Assembly (NCBI RefSeq): GCF_900128415.1
Contig: NZ_LT635772.1
Location: forward strand, 310,001 to 374,000
Origin: Anaerococcus mediterraneensis
GTDB lineage: Bacteria; Bacillota; Clostridia; Tissierellales; Peptoniphilaceae
Direction: 5' to 3'
Length of the DNA stretch: 64,000 bases
Made by a program: the position numbers and the translations under genes. Positions 1-8,441 of the stretch are shown here, piece after piece. The stretch's first letter is position 1; each line of letters begins with the position of its first letter. The notes under the pieces are model-generated. The model made no database searches. It saw only the letters and a program-made list of their open reading frames with translations, and was not told where the DNA came from.

Positions 1-418
1 CATCAAGGTTGTTGTAAGTCTTTAAAACCCTAGCTGTCAAAGACTTATCCAAATTATAACAATGTGGACAACCAAAAACTCCATTTTTTATAGATGATTC
101 TAGGTTGCCACAATATGGGCATGACCTCTGGTCTATATTTAGGATATAGGCCTTGTCTTCATTGTTTTTGTTATACTTATATTCATAATAGCCACCTATA
201 ACATCATCTAAACTTGGGACAAATTTTTTGATCAAACCCTCTAGGTCTTTTGGGTTGAAAGATATATTTTCATTTGATATCTCTTTTGGATCTATATCTT
301 CTGGTAGGTCGCTGTATTTTTTTAGACAATCTTGGCAGAGGTGGACATTGTGACTATTTCCATTAAATATTATTTTTAGGCTAACACTAGCTTCTTTTCC
401 GCACTTATCACATTTCAT
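1..418 (-). CDS. mcsA: McsA-like zinc-finger protein, C-terminus cut by window edge
   Basis: Partial gene, about 139 codons seen. The product opens with MKCDKCGKEAS and carries CxxC pairs at residues 3/6 and 28/31 and two more (CPYC, CPHC) near residues 100-118, the zinc-binding pattern of McsA. In Bacillus-type bacteria McsA activates the protein arginine kinase McsB and modulates the CtsR repressor. It starts two bases after the ctsR stop codon, with an AAGGAG ribosome site at 424-429 inside the end of ctsR, so the two are one operon. McsB and ClpC would be expected further left, outside the window. Identity is secure from order plus motifs. Confidence 0.9.
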   Translation of the reverse strand, partial: MKCDKCGKEASVSLKIIFNGNSHNVHLCQDCLKKYSDLPEDIDPKEISNENISFNPKDLEGLIKKFVPSLDDVIGGYYEYKYNKNNEDKAYILNIDQRSCPYCGNLESSIKNGVFGCPHCYNLDKSLTARVLKTYNNLD

Positions 419-419
419 A

Positions 420-881
420 TTAACTCCTTGCCATTATACTTAGCAAGATACTCCTTACGATAGAGCTCCTTACCTTGTTTTTGCCACTGGCTTCTATATC
501 AGATAAGGTCTTATCGCTTGCAGCGTATTTTGCCATCAGATACTCGTTTTCAGTCAAATACTCCTTTTCATAAAGGTCCCTAAAAAGGTTGTTTGCATTT
601 GACTGACTAATTTCTTTATTCAAATTCTTAATCAGATAAGAAATATAATCATCTTCTTCGACGATGGTTATGATTTTTATAAAACCATTGCCACCACGTT
701 TACTTTCTATAAGATACCCATTAAATGGGGTAAATCTCGTTGATAGGACATAATTTATCTGACTAGGCGAACAGTCAAACCTGCTTGCCAAATCATTTCT
801 ACCAATCTCTAAAGCCCCATCTGCCGAATCTTCTAGCATAAGTTTTAGAAATCTCTCTATTTGATTTGTTAATCCAGCCAT
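420..881 (-). CDS. ctsR: Transcriptional repressor CtsR
   Basis: CtsR represses clp and other class III heat-shock genes in Firmicutes. The product has the family winged-helix block with SQINYVLSTRFTP and the beta-wing ESKRGGNGFIKI, and the usual length of about 150 residues. An ATG three codons upstream (890) is possible, but the AAGG motif sits 9 bases before the ATG at 881, so I chose MAGLTNQ as start. It is first in the operon with mcsA, and a CtsR-type operator lies just upstream, which implies autoregulation. Confidence 0.93.
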   Translation of the reverse strand: MAGLTNQIERFLKLMLEDSADGALEIGRNDLASRFDCSPSQINYVLSTRFTPFNGYLIESKRGGNGFIKIITIVEEDDYISYLIKNLNKEISQSNANNLFRDLYEKEYLTENEYLMAKYAASDKTLSDIEASGKNKVRSSIVRSILLSIMARS

Positions 882-911
882 ATTTATCATCCTTCTAAAT
901 ATTCCAGAGAT

Positions 912-928
912 ACTGACTATCTCTGACC
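912..928 (-). promoter_or_regulatory. CtsR operator (heptad repeat)
   Basis: On the minus strand this reads GGTCAGA-GAT-AGTCAGT, a direct heptad repeat with 3-base spacing. The known CtsR box is RGTCAAA-NAN-RGTCAAA. It lies about 30 bases before the ctsR start, as expected for autorepression. Confidence 0.7.
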
Positions 929-935
929 ATTGTTT

Positions 936-963
936 GTAAAACTAAGGAAGCCAAAGCTTCCCT
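936..963 (-). terminator. Stem-loop between metalloprotease and ctsR
   Basis: Stem AGGGAAGC / GCTTCCTT with a four-base loop, followed on the minus strand by a T-rich run (TTAGTTTTAC). It is placed to end the zinc protease transcript before ctsR. A possible upstream promoter (TTTACA, 16 bases, TATAGT) would put the hairpin inside a ctsR leader instead. Confidence 0.5.
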
Positions 964-1001
964 CGTCTAAACTATACTATATTACTATGGATTGTAAAGG
1001 T

Positions 1002-1706
1002 CTAATCTCTCCTGTTATTCCTATTACCAAAGAGCAAGAATAGTCTTAAAAATTGGAGAGCTGTTGCTAAGGTTGCTGCCACATAGGTTAGGGCTGCAGA
1101 TTTTAGCATAGACCTTGCCCCATCTAGCTCCATATCGGTAAGTATGTGTTCACTTTCTAATACCCTTATTGCCCTTCTTGATGCATCAAACTCTACAGGT
1201 AGGGTCACAATTTGAAATAAAAGTGTAAGCGAAAACAAGATAAGCCCTACAGATATCAAATTCTGCCTAGATAAAATCACCCCGGCCATCAAGATTGGAA
1301 ATGATAATTTAGAGCCGAAATTGACCGCTGGCACTATATAGGATTTTATCCTAAGTGGCACGTAGCCTTCCTTGAATTGGATCACATGGCCAATCTCATG
1401 TAAAGCTACAGCTAGTGAAGCTATGGAGCTATCAGTAAAGGACTCATCGGATAGGGCAACTTCTCCTGTCATAGGATTAAAATAGTCCGAAAGTGATCCC
1501 CTTACCCTCTTTATTTTTATATCATTGTAATTATTCCTATCAAGAACCATCTGAGCCGCATTTGCTCCAGTGATCCCTCTTTTTGTCTGTATTTTTTTGT
1601 ATTTATTAAATTTTGACTGGATATTGGACTGGGCCAGCATAGATATAAGAAGGCCTATCAGTACCAAAAAATATGTTTTGTCAAAATAAAATCCATATGG
1701 ATACAT
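1002..1706 (-). CDS. YugP-like membrane zinc metallopeptidase
   Basis: 234 aa. An N-terminal membrane segment precedes a conserved block (GITGANAAQMVLDRN) and the zinc motif HEIGH near residues 103-107, followed by hydrophobic segments around 130-175 and the C-terminus. This matches the YugP/COG2738 family of membrane zinc-dependent proteases, whose substrates are unknown. The ribosome site AGAAAGGAC precedes the ATG. It stands alone between the TIR operon and ctsR, with its own promoter-like region upstream. Family assignment is firm; the cellular role is not known. Confidence 0.85.
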   Translation of the reverse strand: MYPYGFYFDKTYFLVLIGLLISMLAQSNIQSKFNKYKKIQTKRGITGANAAQMVLDRNNYNDIKIKRVRGSLSDYFNPMTGEVALSDESFTDSSIASLAVALHEIGHVIQFKEGYVPLRIKSYIVPAVNFGSKLSFPILMAGVILSRQNLISVGLILFSLTLLFQIVTLPVEFDASRRAIRVLESEHILTDMELDGARSMLKSAALTYVAATLATALQFLRLFLLFGNRNNRRD

Positions 1707-1749
1707 AGTATGTCCTTTCTAGTTTTTATTTACTTTTTAATATTTACCC

Positions 1750-1773
1750 AATTTATATAATCTTATATAAATT
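1750..1773 (-). promoter_or_regulatory. AT-only perfect palindrome at the protease promoter
   Basis: Two 11-base arms (AATTTATATAA / TTATATAAATT) separated by 2 bases. On the minus strand it begins 8 bases after a TATAAT box (plus-strand attata, 1781-1786), so it covers the expected transcription start of the zinc protease. It could be an operator; the lack of G/C makes a terminator less likely. Confidence 0.35.
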
Positions 1774-1826
1774 TTTTTATATTATATCTTAAATAATCAA
1801 ATTTTCATCTTTTTATATCTTGAAGT

Positions 1827-2747
1827 CTAGAAATTTATATATTTTAAAATCTCCAAGTAAATAGGGTCTTCTATAATAATTTTATCAGACCCATAGGTCC
1901 CAACATTTTTTATAAACCTTATAGAATCTTGACCGTATTTATTTTCTATAAATTTTGCAAAGTCACTCTGATCATAGGTATTTTTTCTTAAGCTCTCTAA
2001 AAAATCTATCTCTATTTTTTCTAGGTCTTCCTCTATATTTTTATCGACCTCATAAAGGCCAATATCAAAATCAGCACTTAATAATATATAGGCCTTTTTT
2101 GTCTTTGGATATTTTATATAGGCATCAAAGCTATTGGATAAGTCTAGATTAAAAAAATCCAGCATCAAGACAGCTAATGGGTCGGTATTGTCTGCCTCAA
2201 AGAAAATTTCATCAAAAGAATCAAACATATAGGTCAAAAGATCATTTAAAAATACATAAGCCTCTTTCTCATAAAATCCAGATAAATAGGCAATTTCATT
2301 TTCCTCTATAAAGGCAGCAAAGATAATTTCAGATTCCTTTTTATAAAAAAGTGCGTTTTTGGGTAAAACTTGACAAAATTCATCAAAGCCTACCGCCAAA
2401 GGATTTACGGACTCGTGGGTCATTTTATAATAATCATACAAAAGCCTAGCTGACTTATTGTAAAACTCAGAACCAATCTCTACAATTTCTAGGTTGATAG
2501 AAGGATCTTCTAGAGGTTTTTTTAGGTCAGAGGCACTTACCTTGCACTCATAAGTGGATCTCTTTTTTATAAAACCAGACTTTTTTAAAAGATCCACTAG
2601 ATGAGACCTATCAGAATAAATCCCAATCTGGATTGGTTTTAGATATTTTTTTGAAACTTCCTCAAAATCACCAGGACTTATTTTTTCTGGATCTGATATT
2701 TTTATATAAATATTGTTTTTGTGAAATTTTTTTGTATATACTTCCAT
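1827..2747 (-). CDS. Putative GNAT-type acetyltransferase, third gene of TIR operon
   Basis: 306 aa. Residues about 1-210 look like a GNAT-fold acyltransferase: alternating strands and helices, an aromatic DYYKMTHESVNPLAVGF stretch and a central strand IAYLSGFY, but no clear RxxGxG acetyl-CoA loop, so the call is tentative. The last 90 residues match nothing I recognise. It starts 8 bases after the stop of the previous gene with the ribosome site AGGGGAT overlapping that stop, so it is translated with the TIR operon. Its job in that operon is unknown; modification of the effector or a target is only a guess. It could instead be a captured housekeeping gene. Confidence 0.55.
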   Translation of the reverse strand: MEVYTKKFHKNNIYIKISDPEKISPGDFEEVSKKYLKPIQIGIYSDRSHLVDLLKKSGFIKKRSTYECKVSASDLKKPLEDPSINLEIVEIGSEFYNKSARLLYDYYKMTHESVNPLAVGFDEFCQVLPKNALFYKKESEIIFAAFIEENEIAYLSGFYEKEAYVFLNDLLTYMFDSFDEIFFEADNTDPLAVLMLDFFNLDLSNSFDAYIKYPKTKKAYILLSADFDIGLYEVDKNIEEDLEKIEIDFLESLRKNTYDQSDFAKFIENKYGQDSIRFIKNVGTYGSDKIIIEDPIYLEILKYINF

Positions 2748-2754
2748 TTATCCC

Positions 2755-4611
2755 CTAATCTTCTTTGTCTACTCCCAAATAAAGATCCATATCGACAAAT
2801 ATTTTTTGACCATTTTTTATTTCAAAGACTCTTTGGTCAACATCCTCATTGTACATATTCAAATCTGTAGTAAAAAATACTTCGTAATCAGGATTTTCTT
2901 CTAATAATTCTCTTATAACCTCATATACTTCATCCATGTGGTCATCATCTTCACAAACTAGCATCAGACTAGGCCTGCTTGAAAAATATATTTCTTTTTC
3001 TCTAGAATATAGGTACTTATTATCTTCAAACAATTTTATCAGCCTATATATCTTTGATTTTATATCCTCATCATTAATCTTTTTTATCTTTGGATCAACT
3101 CTTCTAATAGGCTCAGCTATCATATGCCTATCGTTAATATTTATATAGGCATAAATCCTAGCCGCAAGTGAATTTTCAGATTTCTTTGATATTACCCAGT
3201 CAGTTTTATACTCACTTATATTTTCATCTTTATAATCGCACAACCAAAATATCAGCCATTGGCTCGCAGCAAGTTTAGCCCTTATAGTGTTTGGATCCTG
3301 CAATAAATCCATTCCATCATTGTAGTAATAAAAACCTGTGATGTTATTTAAAATCTGTATCCCATAATAATCAAGAGTCAAAATTTTAAAAGATGATTCT
3401 CCTATAGCATTTCCATCCTCATCGACACTTGTTAAGTAGGAACCTAATATTAGTCCGCCATCTTCCATGTAGTTTATTTGTTTACCCAGTCTCCTTTTAA
3501 AATTAGAATCTCCCCAATTTGAATTAGAATCTATATAAGAGTTTTCAACTAAACGTATAATCATATTTGTATTTAGATATTTAAACCTAGCAATAAGTTT
3601 TAAGATACTTAACTTGATTTGTTCAATTTTTCCCTTCAAAACCCTATTTCTGTAATAAGATACTGCCTTATCTCTAGATATCTCTTTAACTCTTATCTTA
3701 GTATTAGGATAATATACTAAAGGACTTTTTTCAGTCTGCACCACTCTTTTGTATTCATTAACAGGCTTATACTCTTCCTCGTCATAATCTACACTCTCTT
3801 TTATTTCCCTTTCTTCTAAAGTTAGACAACCACCACCAATGTTTTCATTCAAATGATTTTTATAATTATGTAAAAACAAGTCAAAATCATGTAACAAAAA
3901 TCCAACAAACTTATCCCATGTAAAATTAGGATGGGTCCAATTGCCAACACCATAAGGATTTACAAACCTAATATCTGGGTAATGAATCTTGCTTATCATT
4001 GATATTCTTCGTATAAAATCCCGTCTTTTATTCAATTTTTTATCTATATAAGATTTTAGAATAAAGCCCATCTCAGTAAAGTCAAGTGATATATCCTCAG
4101 TTAAATCTTTGCTTTCTGGATAATTGTAAAGAATTATTTTCTTTATACTATCCCAGTCTTCATCTTTTATACTCGGATATTGTTTCTTATAAGAATCGCT
4201 TATATTTATATCAATTTTGTGATTAATAACATTTTCTAAGATAGGAATATTTAACTCATGCTGATCACCCGTATAAAATCTACACGACACTAGCTTTATG
4301 TAGTAGCTATTATAAAAAGAAACCACTATTAGATCTTCATAGCTATAGCCTTTAAATAAAGCAAAGTTTCTAGAAATCTCCTCTATAATTTTATTAATTC
4401 CAAGCCCTTCTATACTTAAAATACTTTGAACATTAGATGGAAATATAGTTTTTGTCCAGGCTGGTAAATATATAATTATTCTTTCTTCCTCATATTCGAT
4501 AATCCTAAAAGCTCCTAATACATAATCCTTGTCTAAAAAATGAATATTAGATAAATAAGTGCTTTCATCTCTTTGTAAAATTTCAATTTCATAATTCTTA
4601 TTTTCTTCCAT
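2755..4611 (-). CDS. Unknown protein of TIR operon with a central winged-helix-like region
   Basis: 618 aa, no family firmly recognised. Residues 1-250 are an unfamiliar alpha/beta domain. Residues about 325-425 resemble a winged helix (KLSILKLIARFKYLNTNMI followed by a wing-like segment), as in replication-relaxation-type plasmid proteins. Residues 430-610 form another alpha/beta domain with SSRPSLMLVCEDDDHMDEVY. Its ATG overlaps the TAA of the TIR-NACHT gene by one base (TAATG), indicating tight translational coupling. There is no signal peptide and no membrane segment. A DNA-binding or adaptor role within the defence system is inference only. Confidence 0.55.
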   Translation of the reverse strand: MEENKNYEIEILQRDESTYLSNIHFLDKDYVLGAFRIIEYEEERIIIYLPAWTKTIFPSNVQSILSIEGLGINKIIEEISRNFALFKGYSYEDLIVVSFYNSYYIKLVSCRFYTGDQHELNIPILENVINHKIDINISDSYKKQYPSIKDEDWDSIKKIILYNYPESKDLTEDISLDFTEMGFILKSYIDKKLNKRRDFIRRISMISKIHYPDIRFVNPYGVGNWTHPNFTWDKFVGFLLHDFDLFLHNYKNHLNENIGGGCLTLEEREIKESVDYDEEEYKPVNEYKRVVQTEKSPLVYYPNTKIRVKEISRDKAVSYYRNRVLKGKIEQIKLSILKLIARFKYLNTNMIIRLVENSYIDSNSNWGDSNFKRRLGKQINYMEDGGLILGSYLTSVDEDGNAIGESSFKILTLDYYGIQILNNITGFYYYNDGMDLLQDPNTIRAKLAASQWLIFWLCDYKDENISEYKTDWVISKKSENSLAARIYAYININDRHMIAEPIRRVDPKIKKINDEDIKSKIYRLIKLFEDNKYLYSREKEIYFSSRPSLMLVCEDDDHMDEVYEVIRELLEENPDYEVFFTTDLNMYNEDVDQRVFEIKNGQKIFVDMDLYLGVDKED

Positions 4612-7600
4612 TAAACTAAGCCACCTTTCATTTCTAGTAGTTTCTTATTAGGATCACTTGCCATATCTCCCTTTATATTTTTAAAAGAACATTTATAGAT
4701 ATAAAATCCCCCATAATTCTCATATTCAAGCTTCTCATAATCATTTTCTCTGTCAAAAATCCATAATCTAGGCCCCTTAATATTTACTTTTTCCATCTGT
4801 ATATCATTATAAAAATCAATAAGTTCATAATATTTACAAATATCAAACATCTGATCATTTTCATAATCATACATTTGATAATTGTCCATTAAATACCTAG
4901 ATTTTTTACCCTGCTTTTCTATCAATAAGTAAGTTTTTCCTTCTTCTTTGTTTTTTATAAATCCTCTCAAGTTCCCAAATTTACCCCTATGTGAAGTTTG
5001 AGTCATTTTATCATCTAGTTTTTTTATACTCTTTTGCAGGTCTTGGATATAGTATGCTTTACTTTCTGGATCTTTTATAACCTTTATTATATTATTTTTT
5101 CTATTCATCTTTGATTCTTCTATTTTATATTCTAGCTTATAATCTTTATCATAAACAAAAATATTTGATCCTGATGAGATAATAACCTTATCCCCTACAA
5201 ATGAAAGAGCCCTTATTGTTGCAAATAAATTTCTTATAGCTATTAGGCTATAATTTTCTGTATCAAATTCATATATCCTATTTCTAGCATCTGCATAAAG
5301 CCTAGACCCATCTTTACTATATATAAGATTATAAATTTTAGAAAAAACAATTTTAATAGAATCTTTTTTATAATAAAGTCCATTTTTTATATCATCCTTA
5401 TTACCCAACAGATAATTACTTTTTAAGCTTTTATGGTCTCTCCACCTGCTTATTTTATCATTAAAAACTTTTACATATATTTCATCATTAATATTTGTAT
5501 AGGCTATTTCATCTCTAACTGGATTTTTACAAGACTTCACTCCAAAATATGAGGCTCCTCTTTCTACAGGCATACCATCTAGGTCATAAAACATTAAGGG
5601 TTCTGTGTCATATGCAATAGCGATTTTTTCTCCAGAATACTTAACCTTGCTAAAAGCCTTGCTAAAATAAATATTTTCATAAACTATTGTTTTTTTATCT
5701 GGGCTAAATGGGTATATCAAATGTAGACTTGACGGGAATAAAACAGCAAGTTCATCTAAATTAGCCAAATAAGCCAAGTCACAGATTTTTTCATCTGAAA
5801 CTTTTATAAACTTGATCCACTTTCTCTCTGCCAGATCATAAAAACCTACATTGCCTGCTTCATCAGCAGAGGCAAAAACATGGTCATTGATCTCAACTAT
5901 AGCGTTTATCTTGTCATTGTGGCCTTGATTTATAAAATTTTCCCTGTTTATATAGGCCCCATCAAAATAACTTACAATATATTTATCCCCTAACCATTTA
6001 ACAAATTTTAGACCATTTAGATTGCATGATCTTAGGTCTAAATTATCAAAATGAATATTTGATAAATCTTTATTTCTCACTATAGATAAAATTTTAACAA
6101 AATTTGCTACAGCCTTCTGTGGGCCGGTCCCTGTCTTTTCTCTCCACAAATCCATGATTTTTTCTATTAGGCTGTTATCATAAGTTATTGACATTATATT
6201 GCGATTTTTAAATGTTGTTGGCATATCTGGATCTTCTTGGCCACCATCTTCACCTATTATATCAGAGAGCAATTTTAGGATTTCATCATGGTAGATATAT
6301 TCTTCGATTGCCAAAGTTTTTTGACCATACCTATCTGGATTTTTGTTCAAAGCCATAATTTCATTTCTTAGATAATATCCTATAAAATAATCCCTAAATG
6401 CTTGGTGGAAAAACTCATAAGCATCCGCTTTATTTTCTTTATCTGAGTTTGTTAGCCTTATAAATGATAGTGAATTTTCCATGATATCAAATATATTTTC
6501 GGTGTCAATATTAGATTTTGATCTAACCTGTCTTCTTAATTCATCCCTATAATACCAATCATAGGATATTTCTTTGTTTTCAATATCATCTATGCTATCC
6601 CAGATGTCGTCAGCTTCTATATACATCCTGTCATTTTTATACATTTTATAGGCTATGGAAGGAAGCAAATATTCTAAAATAACACGATAATATATCCAAT
6701 CCAAATCTTCGCTCCTAGCCTTGTACATTTGACTTTGGAGGAAGTTGCTTATAATCTTGCCCTGGGTATCAGGATTGTCAAAAAGCTCTATGGTCTTGTC
6801 TGTTTTATAGGTCTCCCTAAAATTTTCTACATCTGTATATAGTTTTATGAGCAAAGGAGTTCTAAACAAATCCAAGATTTTTGCACTAAAATTTTCTTCT
6901 ATACCTCTATTGGAAAAGTAGTTTAGGATGCTTTTTTTACTTAAAGATTTTAGTTTTAATTCTACAAAACTATCTTTGATTATTTCAAGTCCATAATTTT
7001 GCATAAATCTTGTCGAAATAACAATTTTAACGCCTTTTCTAGAATTGATAAAATCTTCTTTTATGGTCTGCTTTAGAAAACCTTCTACCATTCCTATTGG
7101 CATCTCGTTTAGGCCATCTAAGAATAAAACTAGATTTGGTTTATCATCTATTTTCATACTCATCAGTTTTTTGATTTCTCTTTGAGCCTTTAGGTCCAAA
7201 CCGCAGATATTATTTTCTATATATTGGCCAAGAGTCCTATTTGGTCTTATTTTGCTTAGGGGTACATAACAAGCAGCTATACCTTGGTCAAGAAGATACT
7301 GGCAAGCCTTGAGCATACTTACAGTTTTTCCTATACCTCCATTGCCATATAAAATAATATTATCCTTATAAGAATTTTCTTTTATATACTTAATAAGTGA
7401 AGGCTCATCAGAGTCTTGTACAGAAATGATTTTTCCATCTGGTTTTTCTACATCTGTAAAGAGTTCAGGACTGATTTCACTTAGGAAATACTGGCCATTA
7501 TTGGTGTATTCCTCAGAGAGCTTTTTCCTAAGCAAATCATTTACTAGATCAAATTGATATCCTTGTATTGCCTTGTCAATCTCCTCAGAAAGTGAGTCTA

Positions 7601-7991
7601 TATCCTCATTACTGTCACCTACTCCCTTGCCATATCGCAAAATATTTGTACCGGCAAGAGATGAGAAAATAAAACTACTATTATTATTAATGCTTTCATT
7701 TACATCATCTATACACACTGTAATAATTCTTAGATTTTCTGAAAAAGCCTGGTTAAACTCACGCCTACAATAATCTTTGACTATATATGACTTGGACAAA
7801 AAGGCTAGAAAAATATCAGACCCATTTATAGCTTCCACAATTTCTTCGTTGAAATATTCCCCTGCTCTGATACCATTCCTATCAATCCAGTAATCATAGC
7901 CCAAGCTATTTATTTTTTGAAAAATATTCATAAACTTATCTTCATCATTATGAGAATATGAACAAAAAATCCTATAATTTGACTTATCCAT
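4611..7991 (-). CDS. TIR-NACHT-beta-propeller protein (NLR-like defence ATPase)
   Basis: 1126 aa, cytoplasmic. An N-terminal TIR domain (about 1-145) starts FCSYSHNDEDKF and has the YCRREF motif with Glu78 at the position of the NADase catalytic glutamate. A NACHT/STAND ATPase follows: Walker A GNGGIGKT at 216-223, Walker B LVLFLDGLNE ending at 296, and a sensor-like ISTRF. An all-helical region leads to a short pentapeptide-like stretch (LDLRSCNLNGLKF) and, from about residue 675, WD40-like propeller repeats (GHNDKINAI, ASADEAGNVGFYDL). The order effector-STAND switch-ligand sensor is that of bacterial NLR-like anti-phage proteins, in which sensing drives oligomerisation and TIR-mediated NAD depletion. 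An AAGGGGG ribosome site precedes the ATG. Confidence 0.85.
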   Translation of the reverse strand: MDKSNYRIFCSYSHNDEDKFMNIFQKINSLGYDYWIDRNGIRAGEYFNEEIVEAINGSDIFLAFLSKSYIVKDYCRREFNQAFSENLRIITVCIDDVNESINNNSSFIFSSLAGTNILRYGKGVGDSNEDIDSLSEEIDKAIQGYQFDLVNDLLRKKLSEEYTNNGQYFLSEISPELFTDVEKPDGKIISVQDSDEPSLIKYIKENSYKDNIILYGNGGIGKTVSMLKACQYLLDQGIAACYVPLSKIRPNRTLGQYIENNICGLDLKAQREIKKLMSMKIDDKPNLVLFLDGLNEMPIGMVEGFLKQTIKEDFINSRKGVKIVISTRFMQNYGLEIIKDSFVELKLKSLSKKSILNYFSNRGIEENFSAKILDLFRTPLLIKLYTDVENFRETYKTDKTIELFDNPDTQGKIISNFLQSQMYKARSEDLDWIYYRVILEYLLPSIAYKMYKNDRMYIEADDIWDSIDDIENKEISYDWYYRDELRRQVRSKSNIDTENIFDIMENSLSFIRLTNSDKENKADAYEFFHQAFRDYFIGYYLRNEIMALNKNPDRYGQKTLAIEEYIYHDEILKLLSDIIGEDGGQEDPDMPTTFKNRNIMSITYDNSLIEKIMDLWREKTGTGPQKAVANFVKILSIVRNKDLSNIHFDNLDLRSCNLNGLKFVKWLGDKYIVSYFDGAYINRENFINQGHNDKINAIVEINDHVFASADEAGNVGFYDLAERKWIKFIKVSDEKICDLAYLANLDELAVLFPSSLHLIYPFSPDKKTIVYENIYFSKAFSKVKYSGEKIAIAYDTEPLMFYDLDGMPVERGASYFGVKSCKNPVRDEIAYTNINDEIYVKVFNDKISRWRDHKSLKSNYLLGNKDDIKNGLYYKKDSIKIVFSKIYNLIYSKDGSRLYADARNRIYEFDTENYSLIAIRNLFATIRALSFVGDKVIISSGSNIFVYDKDYKLEYKIEESKMNRKNNIIKVIKDPESKAYYIQDLQKSIKKLDDKMTQTSHRGKFGNLRGFIKNKEEGKTYLLIEKQGKKSRYLMDNYQMYDYENDQMFDICKYYELIDFYNDIQMEKVNIKGPRLWIFDRENDYEKLEYENYGGFYIYKCSFKNIKGDMASDPNKKLLEMKGGLV

Positions 7992-8027
7992 TTTGCCCCC
8001 TTATTTTTCTATCTGCTTTTCTTATTT

Positions 8028-8040
8028 CTATTATAACAAA
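8028..8040 (-). promoter_or_regulatory. Extended -10 promoter of TIR operon
   Basis: On the minus strand TTGTTATAATAG contains a perfect extended -10 (TGnTATAAT; the -10 hexamer is plus 8030-8035). No good -35 is seen 17 bases upstream, as is common with extended -10 promoters. It lies about 40 bases before the TIR gene start. Confidence 0.55.
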
Positions 8041-8122
8041 AATGCCTTAGACATTTTTTACTAAATCCTATTTAATATTATTATTATTATTATTTTATCA
8101 CATTATTCTTTTAAATTATAGT

Positions 8123-8156
8123 AAAAAAAGAACTATTCTCCACCTAGTTCCTTCAT
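8123..8156 (-). terminator. Orphan terminator with a 7-codon ORF running into it
   Basis: Minus-strand stem GAACTA / TAGTTC (9-base loop) followed by seven T. A tiny frame (8156-8133, MKELGGE) ends inside the stem. The radical SAM transcript already has its own terminator at 8213-8240, so this one is not explained by a visible gene; it may end a short RNA starting near a TATAAT at 8186-8191 or be a back-up terminator. Confidence 0.5.
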
Positions 8157-8212
8157 AATCCTTATATTTTATTTTTGTTAGCCTTATTATAAAAAAACAC
8201 CTCAAATAAATT

Positions 8213-8240
8213 AAAAAAAGGCCTAGTTATAACCAAGCCT
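8213..8240 (-). terminator. Terminator downstream of radical SAM gene
   Basis: Self-complementary stretch AGGCTTGGTTATAACTAGGC with T/G wobbles, followed on the minus strand by seven T. It lies 20 bases after the TAG that closes the open frame at 8262. Confidence 0.65.
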
Positions 8241-8261
8241 AATTATTTTTATAATTTTTTG

Positions 8262-8441
8262 CTATACCAATTCAATATAGGTAATATCCTCAAATTCATC
8301 TACAAAGCTGTCAAGAAATTCGATATTGTCAATAAAGCCTTTATAGCCTATTTCATAGACATAGCGGTATTCTTTATCTTTTTCAGTAAAAATATTTTCT
8401 TTAGTGTAGTTTGTTATTTTTGCGGTGAAAAAATATTTTAC
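8262..8441 (-). pseudogene. Open 59-codon frame without start codon, -1 frame after radical SAM gene
   Basis: Immediately after the radical SAM stop (TAA, 8440-8438) the -1 frame reads VKYFFTAKITNYTKENIF and on to EDITYIELV before TAG. Composition and codon choice (Lys, Glu, Tyr, Ile rich) look like real protein. The frame is open from 8525 but holds no ATG, GTG or TTG, so it cannot be an ordinary gene as read. Options: a C-terminal part of the radical SAM protein separated by a frameshift, a small gene that lost its start, or chance. I do not recognise the sequence. Confidence 0.4.
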
